Notes: generated by a model not told the origin, from the letters alone. 64,000 bases of DNA from Paenibacillus sp. FSL R5-0345 (GCF_000758585.1 NZ_CP009281.1:2108001-2172000), one strand, 5' to 3'; shown: positions 20,197 to 28,798, counted from the stretch's first letter. Translations and numbers: made by a program.

Positions 20197-21129
20197 ATGA
20201 AATATCGTAGACTAGGTGGCACAGGCCTAAAAGTTAGCGAGATTAGTTTGGGAAGCTGGCTGACATATGGAGGATACGTAGAAAGAGATAATGCTGTCAA
20301 AGCCATTGAAACCGCTTACGACCTAGGCGTGAATTTTTTTGATACGGCTAATGTTTACGAAAAGGGTGCTGCTGAGAAAGTGCTAGGCGAGACCTTGCGG
20401 AACTATCCGAGAGAATCCTATGTACTCGCCACTAAAGTATTTGGAGAAATGGGGACGGGGCCAAACGATCGTGGTTTATCCCGTAAACATATTACTGAGC
20501 AGTGTCACGCAAGTTTAAAGCGTCTCGGCGTAGAATACGTGGATATAATGTATTGCCACCGGTTTGATACTGAAACTCCAATTGAAGAGACCTTACGTGC
20601 GCTGGATGATCTGGTTCGTCAAGGCAAGGTATATTATGTCGGTGTAAGTGAGTGGACAGCGGCGCAAATGACGGATGCGTTAGCTGTAGCAGACCGCTAT
20701 TTGCTGGATCATATCGTGGTTAACCAACCGATTTATAATATGTTCGAACGTTATATTGAAAAAGAAATCATTCCCCTCGGCGAGCGCCGCGGCATTGGAC
20801 AGGTCGTATTTTCTCCATTGGCTCAAGGGCTGCTAACAGGAAAGTATAACGCGGATATCCCTGAAGATAGCCGTGCGGCTAAGCTGGATCGGTTGAAGAA
20901 GGCGATTACGGAAGAGAAGATTGAAAAGGTTCGCCAACTAAGCGGGGTAGCTGCGGAGCTGAATATTTCTGTGGGAAATCTGGCTTTGGCTTGGATTTTG
21001 CGTCAGCCTAATGTAGCAAGTGCGCTAGTGGGTGCAAGTCGCCCGGAGCAGGTCGAAGAGAATGCTAAGGCTTCGGGAATAGAGCTTTCTGAAGATATTC
21101 TGAAGAAAATTGAAGAGATTCTTAACTAG
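20197..21129 (+). CDS. Aldo/keto reductase (Kv-beta/YghZ-like)
   Basis: 310-residue NADPH-dependent oxidoreductase with the (beta/alpha)8 barrel. The catalytic tetrad is visible: Asp and Tyr in NFFDTANVYEKG, Lys in LATKVFGEMG, His in VDIMYCHRFDTETP. NADPH-binding late motif: LVGASRPEQVEENAKA. Start ATG at 20197 follows AAAGGAG. It is first in a rightward set with two NAD-dependent epimerase/dehydratases (30 bp gap to the next) and is divergent from an HxlR regulator. Detoxification of reactive carbonyls is the likely function; the substrate is not known. Confidence 0.9.
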   Translation: MKYRRLGGTGLKVSEISLGSWLTYGGYVERDNAVKAIETAYDLGVNFFDTANVYEKGAAEKVLGETLRNYPRESYVLATKVFGEMGTGPNDRGLSRKHITEQCHASLKRLGVEYVDIMYCHRFDTETPIEETLRALDDLVRQGKVYYVGVSEWTAAQMTDALAVADRYLLDHIVVNQPIYNMFERYIEKEIIPLGERRGIGQVVFSPLAQGLLTGKYNADIPEDSRAAKLDRLKKAITEEKIEKVRQLSGVAAELNISVGNLALAWILRQPNVASALVGASRPEQVEENAKASGIELSEDILKKIEEILN

Positions 21130-21159
21130 AGATAGTTTCATAAAAAAGGAGATATGATC

Positions 21160-22008
21160 ATGGCGAAAGTAGTTGTTACTGGCGGAAGCGGGATGCTCGG
21201 CAGATGGGTCGTCCGACATTTTGTAGAACAAGGGTATGAGGTTGTGAATGTGGATACGCAAAAATCTACAGATTCCTTGTGCCAAACGATCATTGCTGAT
21301 TTGAATAACTTAGGTGAAGTGTATGGCGTACTTGCAGGCGCTGATGCAGTTGTACATCTGGCTGCAATCCCAGCCGCAAATATAAAGACGAGTGAAGTCA
21401 CCTTTCAAAATAATGTAGGTTCCACCTATAACATTCTGGAGGCTGCTGCTGGACTGGGCATTCGCAAAGCTGTTATTGCTTCCAGTGAATCCTCATATGG
21501 CATCTGTTTTGCGGTTAACCCATTGGGTCCGCAGTATGTGCCTATGGATGAGGAACATCCACAATTACCTGAGGATAGTTACGGTCTATCTAAAGTTGTG
21601 AATGAAAAGACAGCAGAGATGTTCCAGCGCAGAACGGGTATACAAGTCGTTTCCCTAAGAATCGGAAATGTCATTGACCCATCGACGTATGAACGTTTCC
21701 CTTCCTTCATTCATGATCCTGCGCAGCGCGATCGGATTCTGTGGAGCTATATTGATACACGGGATGTAGCGACAGCTTGCCAATTGGCGATTGAAACGGA
21801 CGGATTGGGCGCAGTTGCTCTTAATATATGCGCAGATGAGACCAGCATGGCTGTTCCTAGCAGAGAGTTAATGGCTGCACGTTATCCAGAGGTGACGGAT
21901 TTCCGCCAGCCGCTGGAAGGCCATGAGTCGTTACTCAGCAATGCGAAGGCGAAGAAGCTGTTGAATTGGCAGCCAAAGCACTTATGGCGTGATTACGTTA
22001 ACGAATAA
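21160..22008 (+). CDS. NAD-dependent epimerase/dehydratase (extended SDR)
   Basis: 282-residue extended short-chain dehydrogenase. The N-terminal Rossmann glycine motif is TGGSGMLGRWVV, and the catalytic Tyr-x-x-x-Lys is in SYGLSKVVNEK, with the upstream Ser region ASSESSYG. The ATG at 21160 has GGAG 8 bp upstream and is preferred to the ATG at 21154. It follows the aldo/keto reductase by 30 bp, so co-transcription under HxlR control is likely. Relatives act on nucleotide sugars or on small carbonyl compounds; the sequence does not settle which. Confidence 0.82.
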   Translation: MAKVVVTGGSGMLGRWVVRHFVEQGYEVVNVDTQKSTDSLCQTIIADLNNLGEVYGVLAGADAVVHLAAIPAANIKTSEVTFQNNVGSTYNILEAAAGLGIRKAVIASSESSYGICFAVNPLGPQYVPMDEEHPQLPEDSYGLSKVVNEKTAEMFQRRTGIQVVSLRIGNVIDPSTYERFPSFIHDPAQRDRILWSYIDTRDVATACQLAIETDGLGAVALNICADETSMAVPSRELMAARYPEVTDFRQPLEGHESLLSNAKAKKLLNWQPKHLWRDYVNE

Positions 22009-22014
22009 ATAACG

Positions 22015-22092
22015 ATTTCGCCTGAATTCAATCTTTTGATGTCGAGTACGCTTCTTGTGATCCTTCGTGATCAAAAGCGGACTTTTTGAACA
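22015..22092 (+). repeat. Dispersed 78-bp repeat, copy 1
   Basis: Begins ATTTCGCCTGAATTCAAT and ends AGCGGACTTTTTGAACA. It matches the copy at 42332-42408 at 70 of 78 positions with one 1-bp indel. It lies in the gap between the two epimerase genes, ending 22 bp before the second start codon, in the same orientation relative to the downstream gene as copy 2. Confidence 0.85.
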
Positions 22093-22114
22093 TCCTCTAT
22101 AAGGAGCGTGTGAA

Positions 22115-23137
22115 ATGAAGGTATTATTTATCGGAGGTACGGGACTGATTAGCCAGGCTGTATCCCCGCTCGCCGTAGAACAAGGAATAGAGCTGTATTT
22201 GTTCAACAGAGGACAAAGAGGCGAATTCGTTCCGGATGGGGCGAAGGTGATTCAAGGTGACATTCGTAATCCGGCGGAGGCTGCCGAAGTATTGCGAGAT
22301 TATGAATTTGACGTAGTGGTAGACTGGATTGCTTTTACACCGGAACATGTGCAGACAGATATTAACCTGTTTACAGGTAAAACGAAGCAGTATATTTTTA
22401 TCAGCTCGGCCTCGGCTTATCAGAAGCCACAGCGTAATTATATAATCACAGAAGAGACACTCCTGGAGAATCCTTATTGGGAATACTCGAGAAATAAAAT
22501 TGCTTGCGAGCAGCTATTGATGGAAGCACACAAGAACAGCGGATTCCCGGTTACGATTGTTCGTCCTTCCCATACTTACGGAAATACAGCCATCCCTGCG
22601 GCACTCACGAGCGGACAGCATCCTTGGTCCTTGATTGATCGTATCCGTCGTGGCTTGCCTTTAGTCATCCATGGAGATGGAACATCTTTGTGGACACTGA
22701 CGCATAACTCAGATTTTGCCAAAGGGTTCGTCGGATTGCTTGGGCATCCGGAAGCGATTGGGGAGGCCATTCATATTACTTCTGATGAGGTGTTGAACTG
22801 GAATCAGATCTATGCGGCCATTGGGCAAGCGGCAGGTGTGGAGCCGAAAGTGGTTCATATCTCTACAGACTTTATCACAGCCTTCTCCCCTCCAGGGACG
22901 GCGGATGGCTTGATCGGCGATCAAGCGGTCAGCAGTGTTTTTGACAATCGTAAAATCAAACGTCTCGTGCCTGACTTCCAGGCTGCCGTTCCTTTCTCTG
23001 AAGGGATAAAGCAGTCAATTGCTTGGTTCGAGGCTCATCCTGATCAATGCACAGTCGATGCGGAATGGTCTGCTTTACTAGATCATTTGATCGAGAAACA
23101 TGGAGTTGAGGCCAAGCCTCTATCCTTTTACTCATAA
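22115..23137 (+). CDS. NAD-dependent epimerase/dehydratase family protein
   Basis: 340 residues. N-terminal Rossmann motif FIGGTGLISQAV, followed by DIRNPAEAAEVL, then ISSASAYQKP with the substrate-site serines and SRNKIACEQLL with the active-site lysine. The usual YxxxK tyrosine seems to be in WEYSRNK. The C-terminal half has the HNSDFAKGFVGLL and DEVLNWNQIY segments found in atypical SDRs related to mRNA-binding CSP41 and isoflavone-reductase-like proteins. AAGGAG precedes the ATG. A repeat element occupies the leader. Biochemical role unknown. Confidence 0.8.
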   Translation: MKVLFIGGTGLISQAVSPLAVEQGIELYLFNRGQRGEFVPDGAKVIQGDIRNPAEAAEVLRDYEFDVVVDWIAFTPEHVQTDINLFTGKTKQYIFISSASAYQKPQRNYIITEETLLENPYWEYSRNKIACEQLLMEAHKNSGFPVTIVRPSHTYGNTAIPAALTSGQHPWSLIDRIRRGLPLVIHGDGTSLWTLTHNSDFAKGFVGLLGHPEAIGEAIHITSDEVLNWNQIYAAIGQAAGVEPKVVHISTDFITAFSPPGTADGLIGDQAVSSVFDNRKIKRLVPDFQAAVPFSEGIKQSIAWFEAHPDQCTVDAEWSALLDHLIEKHGVEAKPLSFYS

Positions 23138-23159
23138 GATTTGTACGGTTAATATTTAA

Positions 23160-23198
23160 AGACGGTCTGTTCCTAAGGGAGCAGTCGTTTTTTTTTGG
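23160..23198 (+). terminator. Terminator after the second epimerase gene
   Basis: Imperfect stem GACGGTCTGTTCC/GGGAGCAGTCGTT followed by a run of T. Confidence 0.65.
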
Positions 23199-23290
23199 TT
23201 TGTCTCGCTCAATGTAAGGTTATGGAATGAATCAGCAAATCATGAATATACTCTCACTACCTTAAATTCCGTTAAAAAGGAGTCCTGGCC

Positions 23291-23950
23291 ATGCCAACAC
23301 ATCCCTTTGTCTCGCGTTTTTTTGTAAACTCAGATGCAAGCCGTGAGAAGTTAATTTATGATTTGCCAGAATCCTGGTGGAGCCGTCCCTTTGAATATGA
23401 GTGGTGTATTAACTTCATTTCTCCTCATGGGGTTGTGCTGGATGCAGCCTGCGGAATTCCTCATCCCTTGAAATTTTATTTAGCCGGGGTTTGTGCAGAA
23501 GTCTATGCTTGCGATATGGACAGCAGGGTGATTTACCGGGAGGACATCTTAGATACGATTACAAATGAGATCGGGGAAAAAGCGGCGAAGCAGGTTATAG
23601 CGAGAAGAACAAACAACTTGCATCTTGCTCAGGCCAATCTTGCAGATCTGCCTTATGAGGATGAGAGCTTTGATACTATTTTTTGTATCTCGGTCCTGGA
23701 GCATTTGACCTTAGAGGATACGGTGGGTACTTTACGGGAGTTTCACCGAACGTTGAACGAAGAAGGGCTATTGGTATTAACGTTTGATTACCCAACGGTA
23801 AACTTAAATCTAATGAATGATCTGCTGCTGCAAGCTGGATTTCAGTATTGGGGGGAGACCGACTTTGAGTTGCCTGCGGATGCTGTATATACAGATTTGT
23901 GGGGTGGGTTAAATTGCTTCCGAGCTGTTTTGAAAAAAACAAAGGGATAA
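23291..23950 (+). CDS. SAM-dependent methyltransferase (class I)
   Basis: 219 residues with a class I methyltransferase fold. The SAM-binding motif I is VVLDAACGIPHPLKFYLAG, the acidic residue after strand 2 is in VYACDMDSRV, and motif IV/post is FDTIFCISVLEHLTLEDTV, typical of the Methyltransf_11 family. AAGGAG is seen before the ATG. It stands alone between two terminators. The acceptor is unknown. Confidence 0.82.
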   Translation: MPTHPFVSRFFVNSDASREKLIYDLPESWWSRPFEYEWCINFISPHGVVLDAACGIPHPLKFYLAGVCAEVYACDMDSRVIYREDILDTITNEIGEKAAKQVIARRTNNLHLAQANLADLPYEDESFDTIFCISVLEHLTLEDTVGTLREFHRTLNEEGLLVLTFDYPTVNLNLMNDLLLQAGFQYWGETDFELPADAVYTDLWGGLNCFRAVLKKTKG

Positions 23951-24044
23951 CAGGTCTTCTTACCCTTAAATTAGTAATCTATTTCCAGTATGCTAGATTA
24001 ATAGCTAATTTAAATAACATGCTGAGGATAGGAGGCTGTATTTT

Positions 24045-25091
24045 TTGAGTTTAGGGTCGAATGTATTGCGCAGAATACTACTCACTACACTTTTGTTATC
24101 ACTGATCCTCCCTTCGACAATTGCAGTTAGTGCAGCTTCGCCATCGTCAGAACCTATCAAGCTTGCTTTTGCTGGTGATATTCTCTTGGACGGTTTTGTA
24201 GGCGATCAGATCGCTAAATACGGAGTGAACTTTCCGTTTGCGAAAGTTGCACCTACCTTGCAAAAGGCTGATATTGCCTTCGCGAATCTGGAAACCCCAG
24301 TCTCTATTCGAGGAAAGGCAGCAGAGAAGACCTTTGTCTTTAGATCTAAACCGGCAGTGCTTAGCGGCTTATCCTATGCTGGGATTGATGGCGTATCTTT
24401 GGCTAATAATCATATTTTAGATTTCGGAAAAGACGCCATGCTCGACACGCTGGTGCATCTGGATCGAAACAAGATCGGCCATACAGGAGCAGGCAAAGAT
24501 GTGGACGAAGCGTTCAAACCGTATACAAAGACGGTAAAGGGGAAGAAGATCGCTATTTTAGGTGTAAGCCGAGTGCTTTCAGGTCCTTCTTGGTATGCCG
24601 GTGACAATAAGCCTGGAGCAGCCTCAGCGTACACCTCGCAGCCTATGCTTACGGCTATTCAGAAGATGTCTAAGGAGAATGATTACACGATTGTGTATAT
24701 TCACTGGAATGAAGAGTTTAAGGATTACCCTGAAAAGTATGCCCGAACACTAGCCAAACAGATGATTGATAGCGGTGCGGATATCATACTCGGCGCACAC
24801 AGCCATTGCTTGATGGGTATCGAATACTATAAAAACAAACCCATTTATTATTCACTTGGGAATTTTGTATTTAATCGCTCTACACGTGGTGGAGAGAAGA
24901 CACTTCACTCGATGCTGGTAAACTTTGAGATTAATGAGGGTAAGGTCACAAGTAAGATTACCCCAGTCAAAATTATTGGTGGACAGCCTAACTTTATGGA
25001 CGATTCTTACAATAGGAAGACGATTAAATTAATGAATAACCTCTCTTATAATGCAGTGATCGATGCGAATGGTAGGGTTACGGAGAAGTAA
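24045..25091 (+). CDS. CapA-family metallophosphatase-like protein (PGA_cap)
   Basis: 348 residues with an N-terminal signal peptide (about 1-30, ILLTTLLLSLILPSTIAVSA). The PGA_cap fold follows: LAFAGDILLDGF, ADIAFANLETPVS, GVSLANNHILDFG, YIHWNEEF, ILGAHSHCLMGIEYYK, and YYSLGNFVF. These metal-binding motifs match the CapA/PgsA group linked to poly-gamma-glutamate or capsule export, although many members stand alone and their role is unclear. No pgsB/pgsC genes are nearby, so capsule synthesis should not be assumed. TTG start at 24045 has GGAGG 9 bp upstream. Confidence 0.87.
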   Translation: MSLGSNVLRRILLTTLLLSLILPSTIAVSAASPSSEPIKLAFAGDILLDGFVGDQIAKYGVNFPFAKVAPTLQKADIAFANLETPVSIRGKAAEKTFVFRSKPAVLSGLSYAGIDGVSLANNHILDFGKDAMLDTLVHLDRNKIGHTGAGKDVDEAFKPYTKTVKGKKIAILGVSRVLSGPSWYAGDNKPGAASAYTSQPMLTAIQKMSKENDYTIVYIHWNEEFKDYPEKYARTLAKQMIDSGADIILGAHSHCLMGIEYYKNKPIYYSLGNFVFNRSTRGGEKTLHSMLVNFEINEGKVTSKITPVKIIGGQPNFMDDSYNRKTIKLMNNLSYNAVIDANGRVTEK

Positions 25092-25109
25092 CTATAATGT
25101 TATAGCAGA

Positions 25110-25138
25110 TCGACCAGAGAATACTGGTCGGTTTTTTT
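25110..25138 (+). terminator. Terminator after the CapA-like gene
   Basis: Stem CGACCAG/CTGGTCG with a 6-bp loop and seven T residues. Confidence 0.85.
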
Positions 25139-25240
25139 ATAAATAAATTCAATTAATTGTGTTAAATTTATCCAATATTTGATCTTTCTATTAATTATAT
25201 GTCATAATTATATTAAATCTGAACGAAGTAGTGTATTAGA

Positions 25241-25249
25241 TTGTCGAAA
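25241..25249 (+). promoter_or_regulatory. Spo0A-box-like site, distal
   Basis: TTGTCGAAA, a match to the 0A box core TGTCGAA, about 270 bp upstream of the abrB promoter, in an otherwise gene-free AT-rich interval (25139-25637). Confidence 0.4.
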
Positions 25250-25450
25250 AAAGTAGATGCATAAAGCATAAATAGTCTGTATTAACTTTACTAGATGTAT
25301 CATCACTCTAATATACGCCGGAGTGTTTCCGGACTTGATGTATGGGGTAAATGAGGATATCAATAGGGTTACTTCGCAAGCTGATTTGTAATCGCAATGT
25401 TGGATATTTATTAATTTCAAGCCTAATAAATTGGATCACTTTACAGCATT

Positions 25451-25491
25451 TTGTCGAAAGCGTACATATTTTTGTCGAATATTTGTCGATA
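25451..25491 (+). promoter_or_regulatory. Cluster of three Spo0A-box-like sites upstream of abrB
   Basis: TTGTCGAAA at 25451, TTGTCGAAT at 25472 and TTGTCGATA at 25483; two carry the full TGTCGAA core and one has a single mismatch. They end 25 bp before the -35 box of the abrB promoter. In B. subtilis abrB is a classical Spo0A-repressed gene. Confidence 0.65.
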
Positions 25492-25516
25492 AATATCATA
25501 TTTTGTAGAAATAAAA

Positions 25517-25545
25517 TTGACAGGGAAAGAATAGCACTTTAATAT
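25517..25545 (+). promoter_or_regulatory. abrB: Sigma-A promoter of abrB
   Basis: TTGACA at 25517-25522, exactly 17 bp, then TAATAT at 25540-25545. It predicts a leader of roughly 85 nt. The rest of the 545-bp gap before abrB holds a terminator, the Spo0A-like boxes and no convincing gene. Confidence 0.8.
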
Positions 25546-25637
25546 TAGAGTATAGCGTAATCATTACTATCACATAGAAGCCTACATAAGCTTTTAGCAA
25601 AAATGATTATTAATGTAATTTCAAGGGAGGATGTACG

Positions 25638-25895
25638 ATGATGAAAGCAACAGGCATAGTAAGAAAAGTAGATGAATTGGGACGTATCGTAATTCCTATT
25701 GAACTACGTAGAACGATGGGAATTGACATAAAAGACCCACTCGAAATTTTTGTAGATGGAGAAAAGATTATTCTTAGAAAATACGAGCCAACTTGTATCT
25801 TCTCCGGAAGCGCAGAGAACCTCATTAATTTCAAAGGTAAAATGGTAAGCAAAGATGTTCTCGATGAGCTGATTTCCAGCTTTGACAGAGTATAA
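25638..25895 (+). CDS. abrB: Transition-state regulator, AbrB family
   Basis: 85 residues. The N-terminal swapped-hairpin DNA-binding domain is the signature of AbrB/Abh/SpoVT: ATGIVRKVDELGRIVIPIEL, then RRTMGIDIKDPLEIFVDG. The C-terminal part (about 55-85) is the short AbrB dimerisation region including CIFSGSAENLINFKG. SD GGGAGG precedes the ATG by 7 bp. AbrB represses post-exponential genes during growth and is itself switched off by phosphorylated Spo0A; here a consensus sigma-A promoter and several 0A-box-like sequences lie upstream. A strong terminator follows. Abh is the alternative name, but promoter context favours AbrB. Confidence 0.9.
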   Translation: MMKATGIVRKVDELGRIVIPIELRRTMGIDIKDPLEIFVDGEKIILRKYEPTCIFSGSAENLINFKGKMVSKDVLDELISSFDRV

Positions 25896-25919
25896 TCGAT
25901 AGATTATACATTTTTGCTA

Positions 25920-25971
25920 AAAAAGAACCGGTACAGCAAACACGATTTGTGCATGCTGCCGGTTCTTTTTT
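25920..25971 (+). terminator. Strong terminator after abrB
   Basis: Stem AAAAGAACCGG/CCGGTTCTTTT with further pairing ACAGCA/TGCTG inside, flanked by A and T runs. It may also serve the convergent padR-type gene. Confidence 0.9.
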
Positions 25972-26037
25972 ATGATAGCACAACAAAAAAACAGCAAATC
26001 CCCTAGAATAATAGGAAACTTACTGCCCACACGATCC

Positions 26038-26547
26038 TTATTCAGACTCCAGCACACTTTGAATTTTTTGGATAAAGGCTTCATATTGCACAAGGCCCAA
26101 TTCCATACACAGCTTTTGGTAAGGGGACAGTTTGCAATCTAGCTGCTTTAATTTCTGATCAAGATCATCGTACATGGCCTGCTTTTCTATCAATGCTTGT
26201 CGAAGTAGATTATCTATATTCTCTTTATCGGTCTTATCTCCGAAATACAGATGCATAAAAAAGTCTGAACGCAGAACTTCCTTTTCAGCCGGTGCTTGCA
26301 AGTAAGCATGGAACTGATCTAAGCCGGCACGGGTAATGGTAAATACATTTTTGTCAGGTTTGCCTTCCTGCCGTATGGATTCTTTGGTGATTAGGTCCAG
26401 CTTCTCCATCTTGCTCAGGGTTGGGTAGATGGTGCCGTAGCTGGCATCAAAGAAAAAAGAAAAGTATTCCTCGAAATGCCGTTTTATCTCATAACCCGAA
26501 TGAGGTTTTTCACTTAATATCCCTAGAATGACATCTTGTATATTCAT
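26038..26547 (-). CDS. PadR-family transcriptional regulator
   Basis: 169 residues. The winged helix (about 1-85) shows the PadR signature ILGILSEKPHSGYEIKRHFE and SYGTIYPTLSKMEKLDLIT; the C-terminal Vir_act_alpha_C helices follow. The ATG at 26547 (MNIQDVIL) is preferred. The frame extends to 26634, but those codons contain the purine-rich GGAGG stretch and do not match the family. It lies downstream of an ABC-2-type permease gene in the same direction (about 97 bp gap), so the two probably share the promoter with the 53-bp palindrome. Autoregulation of a multidrug-transport operon is the usual PadR arrangement. Confidence 0.87.
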   Translation of the reverse strand: MNIQDVILGILSEKPHSGYEIKRHFEEYFSFFFDASYGTIYPTLSKMEKLDLITKESIRQEGKPDKNVFTITRAGLDQFHAYLQAPAEKEVLRSDFFMHLYFGDKTDKENIDNLLRQALIEKQAMYDDLDQKLKQLDCKLSPYQKLCMELGLVQYEAFIQKIQSVLESE

Positions 26548-26643
26548 TAATCGTTGTCGCTCCTCTCTTTCACCTCCTACCATATCACAACTGCATTTCG
26601 CTCTCAATTTGAAAAGGCATAACCAAGGAGGCAAACTAAATAA

Positions 26644-27807
26644 TTACGCATTTGCTGGTACGGGCTCTTGTTCTTGTGATAACAGAGTTTCCTTGCGAAT
26701 GAAGGTTAGGATAATGCTTAATCCAGCTATTGCTGCACCAATGCAGAGTAGATAGAACATATCTTTCCATACACCATTGCCTCCGATAACTAGGTCGAGC
26801 ATGCCATTTACCGCGTAGTAAGCAGGTGAAAAGGGACCGATCCAGCTATAAAAAGGAGAAAGCACATCGCGAGGAATCGTTGCTCCGGAAGCCAACATTT
26901 GTATGGAAAGAAGCGCGATATTTAGCCAGGCGCCAGCGTCGCCGAGTAACAGCAGACTGAACTGTGCAAGAATCATGCAGGAGAGAATCACAGTGAATTC
27001 GAACAGCCACATGAGGAGAAACCCATGGTTGGAGTGGATTCCGAGTGAGTTAACCATGATAGTCCCCACTAGAGATGTTAGTACAGCCGTTGCACCCATA
27101 ATGGCGAACCGGGCTGCAAAGCGATCCCATTTACCAAATTGATCCGATAAGTTGGAAGAAGCTTTTTGTAGATTCATGGCGAGTAGCATAGCTCCGGTAA
27201 AGGAGGCAGTAACAATCATTAACGGAACCATAGTTTGTGCAAAATTAGTTGTGGGATTGATGACTTCAACGTTTGCAGAGATTCGGCTGCTTGCCGCACT
27301 TTTGATGATCTCTGCTTGTGCTTGCGGCAGCTTCATAGCTTCGAGGGTTTTGTTTAGTGCTGTATTACTGCTTTGAGTGTTCATGGCAGCCGTGACTTTA
27401 AGCGCTACAGTCTGCATAACATTGCTAACCATCTGCGGGTTAGATTCATTTACGAGGTAACGGAGTTCGGTCTTTCCGGATGGATTACTAATGGCTCCGG
27501 TGAACCCTTGTGGAATATTGATAATCATGCGGATTTCTCTATGCTCAAGGGCTTCCTTGGCAGCTTTTAGTGGAAGGTCCTGTCTGGTTACGAACTGAAG
27601 GGACTGGGTAATGCCATCGACTACAGGCTGAGCATTCGCACCATCCTCATTCACAATAGCAATTGGCAACCGATCTACCCGATCAGTTATATGGTCATAC
27701 CCTGTAATCCAGATTAAGCTGAAAAAGACTTGGAACAACAGTGCAGTTATAATCCCGACGATGGTAGCAGGCTGCTTGAGGAAGTGCATGATTATTGGAC
27801 GTGACAT
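26644..27807 (-). CDS. ABC-2 type permease / YhgE-like membrane protein
   Basis: 387 residues. One N-terminal TM (VGIITALLFQVFFSLIWI), an extracytoplasmic domain of about 150 residues (LPIAIVNEDGANAQPV, MIINIPQGFTGAI), then about five TM segments from residue 195, as in the ABC2_membrane_3/DUF3533 group. The ATG at 27807 has AAAGGAGAG upstream; the frame's earlier start at 27834 lies inside the palindrome. No ATPase gene adjoins it, so it may recruit one from elsewhere or act alone, as YhgE/Pip-type proteins are thought to. Drug or lipid export is inferred from the linked PadR gene. Confidence 0.78.
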   Translation of the reverse strand: MSRPIIMHFLKQPATIVGIITALLFQVFFSLIWITGYDHITDRVDRLPIAIVNEDGANAQPVVDGITQSLQFVTRQDLPLKAAKEALEHREIRMIINIPQGFTGAISNPSGKTELRYLVNESNPQMVSNVMQTVALKVTAAMNTQSSNTALNKTLEAMKLPQAQAEIIKSAASSRISANVEVINPTTNFAQTMVPLMIVTASFTGAMLLAMNLQKASSNLSDQFGKWDRFAARFAIMGATAVLTSLVGTIMVNSLGIHSNHGFLLMWLFEFTVILSCMILAQFSLLLLGDAGAWLNIALLSIQMLASGATIPRDVLSPFYSWIGPFSPAYYAVNGMLDLVIGGNGVWKDMFYLLCIGAAIAGLSIILTFIRKETLLSQEQEPVPANA

Positions 27808-27820
27808 GGTTATCTCTCCT

Positions 27821-27873
27821 TTATATTTCAACATGTTATATTACAAGTTGTAATATAACATGTTGAAATATAA
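27821..27873. promoter_or_regulatory. Perfect 53-bp palindromic operator of the permease-padR operon
   Basis: 26-bp arms pair without mismatch around a single central G (core TTACAAGTTGTAA). Each arm also contains the self-complementary AACATGTT. It lies 13 bp upstream of the permease ATG and covers the -10 element, so repressor binding would block transcription. Confidence 0.8.
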
Positions 27874-27880
27874 ACTACAA
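27852..27880 (-). promoter_or_regulatory. Promoter of the permease-padR operon
   Basis: On the minus strand TTGTAG (27880-27875), 17 bp, TATATT (27857-27852) with an extended TGT before the -10. The -10 lies inside the 53-bp palindrome. Confidence 0.6.
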
Positions 27881-28001
27881 CAAGAAAAATGGAGAGCATG
27901 GACATTCCGAAGTGGTTTCATATATCATAGGGCTTGTACTGGAAATTTCGTGCAGATGAATGTGCTTACCTGAAGCAAAAGAGAATGGGGAGGAACAACA
28001 G

Positions 28002-28727
28002 ATGAGTAATGAGGTACAAGGAACAGAGCTGAATGCAGTTCACTCGGTGTTGAACAAGCCGGAAGCGATTGTTTTTGATATGGATGGAACATTGTTCCAG
28101 ACTGAAAGTCTTTTATTACCTGCATATCATAAGATGTTCGATATTTTGCGGGAAGAGGGACTATATGTAGGACCAACGCCACCGGAAGAGCGTATTCTAA
28201 GCAGTTTAGGGATGCTGCTGGCAGACATTTGGAAGAAGGTTATGCCTGATGCCGATGAGGCGGTGCACCGCCGGGCAGATGAGCTGCTATTGCAGCTTGA
28301 GGTCGAAGGACTTGAAGCAGGTGGGACGTTACTGTATCCTCAGGTGGTCGAAACACTGACTGCTCTAAAAGAGCGTGGAGTACGATTGTTTGTGGCTAGT
28401 AATGGGCTGGAGGAATACATTCACAGTATAGTTGTGGTGCATGAGCTTAAAGAGTTATTTGAAGGATTGTATAGTGCGGGTGGTCAAGGCACTGCTACGA
28501 AGACAGAATTGCTACGCATTTTGCTGGACAATCATGGAATCAAGAGTGCCTGGATGGTAGGCGATCGCTCGTCCGATGTGGAGGCAGGTAAGGGAAATGC
28601 TCAAACCGTCATCGGCTGTGCGTATGCAGGTTTTGGCCGTCAGGATGAGCTGAAGGGCTCCGATGTAATTATCACTTCCTTTGATGAGTTGATAGACTTT
28701 TACGACAACGCATTGGTTAGCGAATAG
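28002..28727 (+). CDS. HAD-superfamily hydrolase (phosphoglycolate phosphatase-like)
   Basis: 241 residues. HAD motif I is VFDMDGTLFQTE (Asp nucleophile and Asp general acid), motif II is in RLFVASNG, motif III/IV is KTELLR and MVGDRSSDVEAGKGN. A helical cap sits between motifs I and II, placing it in subfamily I near PgmB/Gph/PpaX. ATG at 28002 follows GGGGAGG; an upstream in-frame ATG at 27960 has no such site. It is a single gene, divergent from the permease operon. Substrate unknown. Confidence 0.85.
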   Translation: MSNEVQGTELNAVHSVLNKPEAIVFDMDGTLFQTESLLLPAYHKMFDILREEGLYVGPTPPEERILSSLGMLLADIWKKVMPDADEAVHRRADELLLQLEVEGLEAGGTLLYPQVVETLTALKERGVRLFVASNGLEEYIHSIVVVHELKELFEGLYSAGGQGTATKTELLRILLDNHGIKSAWMVGDRSSDVEAGKGNAQTVIGCAYAGFGRQDELKGSDVIITSFDELIDFYDNALVSE

Positions 28728-28759
28728 GAATATCGCGATTTATATTTGGTAAAAGAATA

Positions 28760-28798
28760 AAAGGCAAACCTCATCTAAGCAGAGGGTTGCCTTTTTTA
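28760..28798 (+). terminator. Terminator after the HAD hydrolase
   Basis: Stem AAAGGCAAACCTC/GAGGGTTGCCTTT with a T run. Confidence 0.85.

Noticed and set aside
25208..25542. Several 60-70 codon frames on both strands upstream of abrB
   Set aside because: AT-rich, no SD, and they cover the Spo0A-like boxes and promoter; non-coding.
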